NCBI RefSeq assembly: GCF_003952725.1 | Contig: NZ_CP032509.1 | Location: forward strand, 2,876,001-2,940,000 | Length of the DNA: 64,000 nt | Direction of reading: 5' to 3' | Origin: Georhizobium profundi | GTDB lineage: Bacteria; Pseudomonadota; Alphaproteobacteria; Rhizobiales; Rhizobiaceae | Shown here: in pieces, positions 61,345 through 64,000 of the stretch | How positions within the stretch are numbered: the first letter of the stretch is position 1 | How the letters are laid out: every line of letters starts with the position of its first letter | The notes under the pieces: model-generated | The model's database searches: none | What the model saw: only the letters and a program-made list of their open reading frames with translations | Told to the model about the DNA's origin: nothing | Position numbers and translations under genes: made by a program

Positions 61345-61570
61345 TGCTCGCACAGCCTCCGATGAAGAGGCCGCCGGGCAACCGGTCGGCGACAGGATTG
61401 ACCGCGCAGAAGCGGCTGGCGAAATCGATCGTGTCGACATGACGATCCAGCGGCGAAAGGGCTGAAGAACCGGCCTCGACATCCAGCCGCGCGGCGTCGT
61501 CCAACGGCCGGTCGACAGGCGGACGCCTGTAGAGCCCCGGCCGCCGCTGATTGATCCGGGCCGCGCTCAT
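61337..61570 (-). CDS. Small hypothetical protein
   Basis: A 77-residue protein (MSAARINQRRPGLYRRPPVD) with no known domain. It overlaps the GcrA-like gene by 8 bases and the CII-like gene by four, so it is probably co-translated. Confidence 0.5.
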   Translation of the reverse strand: MSAARINQRRPGLYRRPPVDRPLDDAARLDVEAGSSALSPLDRHVDTIDFASRFCAVNPVADRLPGGLFIGGCASNG

Positions 61571-62070
61571 CGCTCGTCACCCACGACGCGCAGCACTTTG
61601 GCGCGAGAAAGCACCGTGCGCAGATCCGCCACGCTGTTTTCCATTGATGCGGCGGCGCGGTCCATTTCGGTCGCTTCCGCCGGCGTCAGCTTGCCGTCGG
61701 CGAGAGCACGCGCACCGACCTGCATCAGCTCCCCTGCCCGCGAAATCGTTTCGGCGTGGGCGGAAAGCGCGCAGGAGCTTGCGCCGCCAGCGTCCAGCTC
61801 GTCGGGGTCGGCCAGCCGCCGCCCGCCAATGCCCGCGAGCACGGAAGTGATCAGCGGTTGCCCGCATTCAGCTTCAAGCATCAGCAACGCTGGGATGGTC
61901 ACCAGGTCCGGATCGCCGGCATTGTTCCAGCGGCCGACCTGGCTGCGCGAGACCGATGTCACCTCGGAAGCGCGGTCGATCCCGCCGCAACGCTTGATCA
62001 GGTCGCGCTGTGCCGCCTTCAGCCGGTGGAACCAGGCATCGGAGAACGGCGCTTTCGTCAGTTCGCTCAT
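61567..62070 (-). CDS. Phage regulatory protein (CII-like)
   Basis: A 167-residue protein. Residues 20-60 form a helix-turn-helix (LIKRCGGIDRASEVTSVSRS then RWNNAGD), followed by a helical region and a polar C-terminus. It is the first larger gene after the Cro-like gene on the leftward early transcript, which is where CII or a comparable activator resides. Confidence 0.7.
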   Translation of the reverse strand: MSELTKAPFSDAWFHRLKAAQRDLIKRCGGIDRASEVTSVSRSQVGRWNNAGDPDLVTIPALLMLEAECGQPLITSVLAGIGGRRLADPDELDAGGASSCALSAHAETISRAGELMQVGARALADGKLTPAEATEMDRAAASMENSVADLRTVLSRAKVLRVVGDER

Positions 62071-62221
62071 GATGTGCCCTCGTCTAGGCACACGAAATCC
62101 CGCGCCGGGATTATCCGGCGTGAAATCCCGTGGTGGGATTGTTCGGCAAATGGTGAATTCAGCTCACGCGAACGCCATCAGGGGCCGCGCAACGAAGGGG
62201 GTGCAGATGCAGACGCAAAGC

Positions 62222-62297
62222 TGGTTGCAGCGGCCGGATTCGAACCGACGATCTTCTGGGTATGAACCAGATGGGATGACCACTTCCCCACGCTGTG
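62222..62297 (-). tRNA. tRNA-Met (CAU) in prophage
   Basis: A 76-base cloverleaf with encoded CCA: D stem GGGA/TCCC, anticodon stem TCTGG/CCAGA with loop TTCATAC, T stem GTCGG/CCGGC with loop TTCGAAT. The acceptor stem pairs at five of seven positions; positions 1 and 2 are mismatched (C1 against A72, A2 against C71). The anticodon CAU could be elongator Met, initiator-like or, if modified, Ile. It lies between the Cro-like and CII-like genes. Confidence 0.8.
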
Positions 62298-62311
62298 GAA
62301 ACGAAGGAGGC

Positions 62312-62512
62312 TCATTCGGCAACCTCGCTGGTCGAGTTTTCGATCTCAGCGCAAATTCGATTGTATGTGTCGATGCTGATCGACTTCCCGCGACGAAGGC
62401 GAGACAGCAGTTTTCCATCGTTCACCACCTTCTTTCCAAAGGTGGTTTCCGCGACGCCAGTCTCACGACAGTGGCGCTCAATGCTCTCGATTATCGACTG
62501 GACGCTGATCAT
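62312..62512 (-). CDS. Cro-like repressor
   Basis: A 66-residue protein (MISVQSIIESIERHCRETGV) with a helix-turn-helix at ETTFGKKVVNDGKLLSRLRR. It is divergent from the CI-like repressor with the operators between. The candidate leftward promoter would place the transcription start only a few bases from this ATG, so the message could be almost leaderless. Confidence 0.75.
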   Translation of the reverse strand: MISVQSIIESIERHCRETGVAETTFGKKVVNDGKLLSRLRRGKSISIDTYNRICAEIENSTSEVAE

Positions 62513-62526
62513 GGCCGCAGAACTTG

Positions 62527-62598
62527 ATGGGCAAAAACCCATTTGTCAATGGGCTATAACCCAAGTGATCAACCGCACATCGTTGGGATATATCCCAA
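62527..62598. promoter_or_regulatory. Right operators: three WTGGG-N6-CCCAW sites
   Basis: Three 16-base near-palindromes lie between the cro-like and cI-like genes: ATGGGCAAAAACCCAT (62527-62542), ATGGGCTATAACCCAA (62549-62564) and TTGGGATATATCCCAA (62583-62598, perfect). A minus-strand TTGACA (62549-62544) lies between the first two, as expected for a repressed leftward promoter, although the -10 (CAAGTT) is poor. Confidence 0.85.
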
Positions 62599-62600
62599 GC

Positions 62601-63263
62601 ATGGAAGCTGAATGGAAAAAACGCGTACGCGCAGCCCTTGATGCCAAGGGGTTGAACATGAAACAGGCGTCGCTGGCTGCCGGTCGGGGCGAAACATTTG
62701 TGCGCGATCTACTTCAACGCGATCGGGCGCCGTCGATCGAGAATTTTTTAGCTCTTGCGAAAATTGTGGATCGCCCGGTCTCCTACCTGTTAGGCGAAGA
62801 GGGAACGGCATTTGAGCCGGGCCTTCGCCGTGTGGAAGTTGCCGCTCACGTGCAAGCAGGCCATTTTGCCGAGAGCTGGGAATGGGAAGAGACAGATCGC
62901 TATGCGGTCATGGTGCCAGATCTTCCTGAATTGCGGAATCTGAGGCTTTACGCCGCCGAGACCCGCGGGCCATCGATGAATCGGCGCTATGCCGAGAAGA
63001 CAGTTATCGTCTTCAATAGCGTCATCGAAGCTCATGAAGAGCCTATTCCGGGCAAGCGTTATGTCGTTGAGAGAAAGCGACCAGGCGGCGAAGCAGAGCA
63101 CACCGTGAAGCTGCTCCAGGCTGATGCCGACGGCAATCTGTGGCTGATGCCGGAGTCGGAAGATCCTCGCTTCCAGGCGCCCATCTCGGTGAATGACGGC
63201 ACGGACACCGAGGACGTCGTCACGATCATCGGTCGCGTCGTCTTTGCTGTCACCCGAGAATAA
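62601..63263 (+). CDS. CI-like repressor, XRE plus S24 peptidase
   Basis: A 220-residue prophage repressor. Residues 5-65 form the helix-turn-helix (LNMKQASLAAGRGETFVRDL). The C-terminal LexA-type domain has the self-cleavage Ala-Gly at 86-87 (VQAGHFAE), the nucleophile Ser125 (RGPSMNRRY) and Lys170 (EHTVKLL). It should repress both early promoters and be inactivated after RecA activation. The ATG at 62601 lies immediately after the third operator. Confidence 0.93.
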   Translation: MEAEWKKRVRAALDAKGLNMKQASLAAGRGETFVRDLLQRDRAPSIENFLALAKIVDRPVSYLLGEEGTAFEPGLRRVEVAAHVQAGHFAESWEWEETDRYAVMVPDLPELRNLRLYAAETRGPSMNRRYAEKTVIVFNSVIEAHEEPIPGKRYVVERKRPGGEAEHTVKLLQADADGNLWLMPESEDPRFQAPISVNDGTDTEDVVTIIGRVVFAVTRE

Positions 63264-63337
63264 TCCACGCCAGACCATCAAATTACTTGGGGCTGATTCG
63301 CCATCGCGCCTTATGGGCGAGGCCGCATTCTTGTAAA

Positions 63338-63382
63338 ATGGGTTTTTGCCCATTGACAAAATGGGAAATTGCCCATTATTGT
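63338..63382 (+). promoter_or_regulatory. Left operators and rightward early promoter
   Basis: Two more operators, ATGGGTTTTTGCCCAT (63338-63353) and ATGGGAAATTGCCCAT (63361-63376), flank TTGACA (63353-63358). An 18-base spacer that includes the second operator leads to TATTGT (63377-63382). Repressor at these sites would block the promoter. The first operator is the exact reverse complement of the operator at 62527. Confidence 0.85.
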
Positions 63383-63473
63383 CCGCCCGTTCCCCTCCCT
63401 GCGGAACGGCCGCGCGGCCCCTCGCTCTCCTCCCAAGGTAAGCCGCGCGGTCTCCTCGTTTCAGGAGACTGCG

Positions 63474-63743
63474 ATGATCCGTAATCAGTATCGCCCAGCT
63501 GCACAGCCGCAGGGCCGAACTCCTCGCCAGTCGTGCGGCCAAAAGCGCTGCATGGCAGCGATCAAGAAGGGCATCACGCACCGCCTTGCCGATCGCATGA
63601 GGCTGCTTGATGCTTCTGGCATCACGGTGACTCGTGAGACGCTGGCTGGTTTTGAAAACTGCTCGGTCGCGCTGATCGCCCGCTTCGAGAACGACGCGAA
63701 AGCTATAGCGCGACGCGCTTCCGTGCGGAGTGTCGTGCGATGA
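63474..63743 (+). CDS. First gene of rightward early operon, hypothetical
   Basis: An 89-residue basic protein (MIRNQYRPAAQPQGRTPRQS) with a strong CAGGAG ribosome site. It is about 90 bases after the CI-controlled promoter. The helical middle (THRLADRMRLLDASGITVTR) might bind nucleic acid. Stop overlaps the next start. Confidence 0.6.
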   Translation: MIRNQYRPAAQPQGRTPRQSCGQKRCMAAIKKGITHRLADRMRLLDASGITVTRETLAGFENCSVALIARFENDAKAIARRASVRSVVR

Positions 63744-64000
63744 AGGCGCGCTTCCCCAGCACAAGCTTTTCTCTAGTCGACGCCTGCCTCGGCGACATCG
63801 AGCATCCTGTTCGCCGCCCGGCCAATGACGAGGCGCTTCCGCCCATGGTCGTGCCGACCGAAGAGGGCAAGCAGCTGGCCGCGATGCAGACCAAGAGCAT
63901 CACCGACGCCGTCCTCGTCACGATCCTTGTCGGCGCCATCTTCGCGATCGGCTTCGCGATGGGCCAGCTCACGCAGCAGACAATCATGGACGCGCGCGCC
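63740..64000 (+). CDS. Membrane protein of rightward early operon, 3' end cut
   Basis: An 87-residue visible part (MKARFPSTSFSLVDACLGDI) that runs open to the window end. A hydrophobic helix is near the end (AVLVTILVGAIFAIGFAMG). It overlaps the previous stop by four bases. Function unknown; small membrane proteins are common in the left early region of phages. Confidence 0.55.
   Translation, partial: MKARFPSTSFSLVDACLGDIEHPVRRPANDEALPPMVVPTEEGKQLAAMQTKSITDAVLVTILVGAIFAIGFAMGQLTQQTIMDARA

Larger units (their letters stand above)
25132..64000. mobile_element. Lambda-like siphovirus prophage (right end outside window)
   Basis: A continuous block of phage genes begins at a displaced 3' tRNA-Arg fragment and runs to the window end. 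Head and packaging genes follow the lambda order Nu1-A-W-B-C-D-E-FI-FII on the minus strand. Tail, lysis, replication and CI/Cro immunity modules are all present. No stop-filled or disrupted structural gene was seen, so it may be inducible. The integrase and the second attachment site were not found and should lie beyond base 64000. Confidence 0.9.

Noticed and set aside
62164..62418. Minus-strand frame across the tRNA-Met region
   Set aside because: The stretch RRFESGRCNQ is the usual chance translation of a tRNA T arm and acceptor, so I called the tRNA instead.
25132..64000. An integrase or excisionase gene inside the visible prophage
   Set aside because: No protein with the tyrosine or serine recombinase motifs was found; it is expected beyond the right end of the window.

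Overview
The window looks like a chromosome segment of an alphaproteobacterium, most likely of the order Hyphomicrobiales (Rhizobiales). The evidence is high GC coding sequence, the neighbouring set mfd-sdhE-recG-DUF502, a ChrR-type cupin, and GcrA and GapR homologues that are essentially alphaproteobacterial. I cannot fix the genus from sequence alone. Bases 1 to about 25.1 kb are host chromosome. From about 25.13 kb to the window end is one prophage whose right end lies outside the window.

Host part. Bases 1-7.5 kb carry a photolyase, an FAD-dependent oxidase-like protein, a DUF1365 protein, a cyclopropane-fatty-acid-synthase-like methyltransferase, a GPH-type transporter, a short-chain dehydrogenase and a ChrR-like cupin protein. 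This set resembles the RpoE/ChrR singlet-oxygen response locus of Rhodobacter, but no sigma factor is visible here. Next come a sulfur and amino acid block (cysteine synthase family protein, AlaX editing protein, mercaptopyruvate sulfurtransferase, GNAT protein, alanine dehydrogenase with a divergent Lrp regulator), an MFS exporter, HlyU, a periplasmic CpdB, then mfd, sdhE, recG, a DUF502 membrane protein and ccdA.

Prophage. A 47-bp 3' fragment of tRNA-Arg(UCU) on the minus strand at 25132-25178 marks the left attachment site. The prophage is a lambda-like siphovirus written right to left: immunity region (CI-like repressor, Cro-like protein, five WTGGG-N6-CCCAW operators), CII-like regulator, a middle block with GcrA, a PD-(D/E)XK-like nuclease, GapR/DUF2312, a ParB/MT-A70 fusion, a modified-DNA-type HNH enzyme and a PP-loop ATPase, a replication initiator with internal iterons, a NusG-like antiterminator, and then late genes. 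The head genes follow the lambda order Nu1-A-W-B-C-(Nu3)-D-E-FI-FII. The tail genes follow as terminator, tube, G/GT with a slippery A AAA AAG, tape measure, tip proteins and a 1589-residue J-like protein. A lysis cassette and small accessory genes, including a thermonuclease, a YedK/HMCES homologue and a DNA adenine methylase, fill the left end. The integrase and the intact tRNA are expected beyond base 64000.

How it fits together. CI binding at mirror-image operator pairs should hold both early promoters off. The leftward transcript would express replication and cell-cycle-type regulators, and the NusG-like protein would then allow readthrough into the long late operon. Several plus-strand genes sit against the late operon (31.8-32.6 kb, 53.0-53.8 kb) and look like morons expressed from the prophage state. 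The most unusual observations are the mirror-symmetric operators, the iteron cluster inside the initiator gene, the GapR plus GcrA pair, the PP-loop/HNH divergent pair, the uncharacterised moron at 53.0 kb, and the decapeptide-repeat tail protein.
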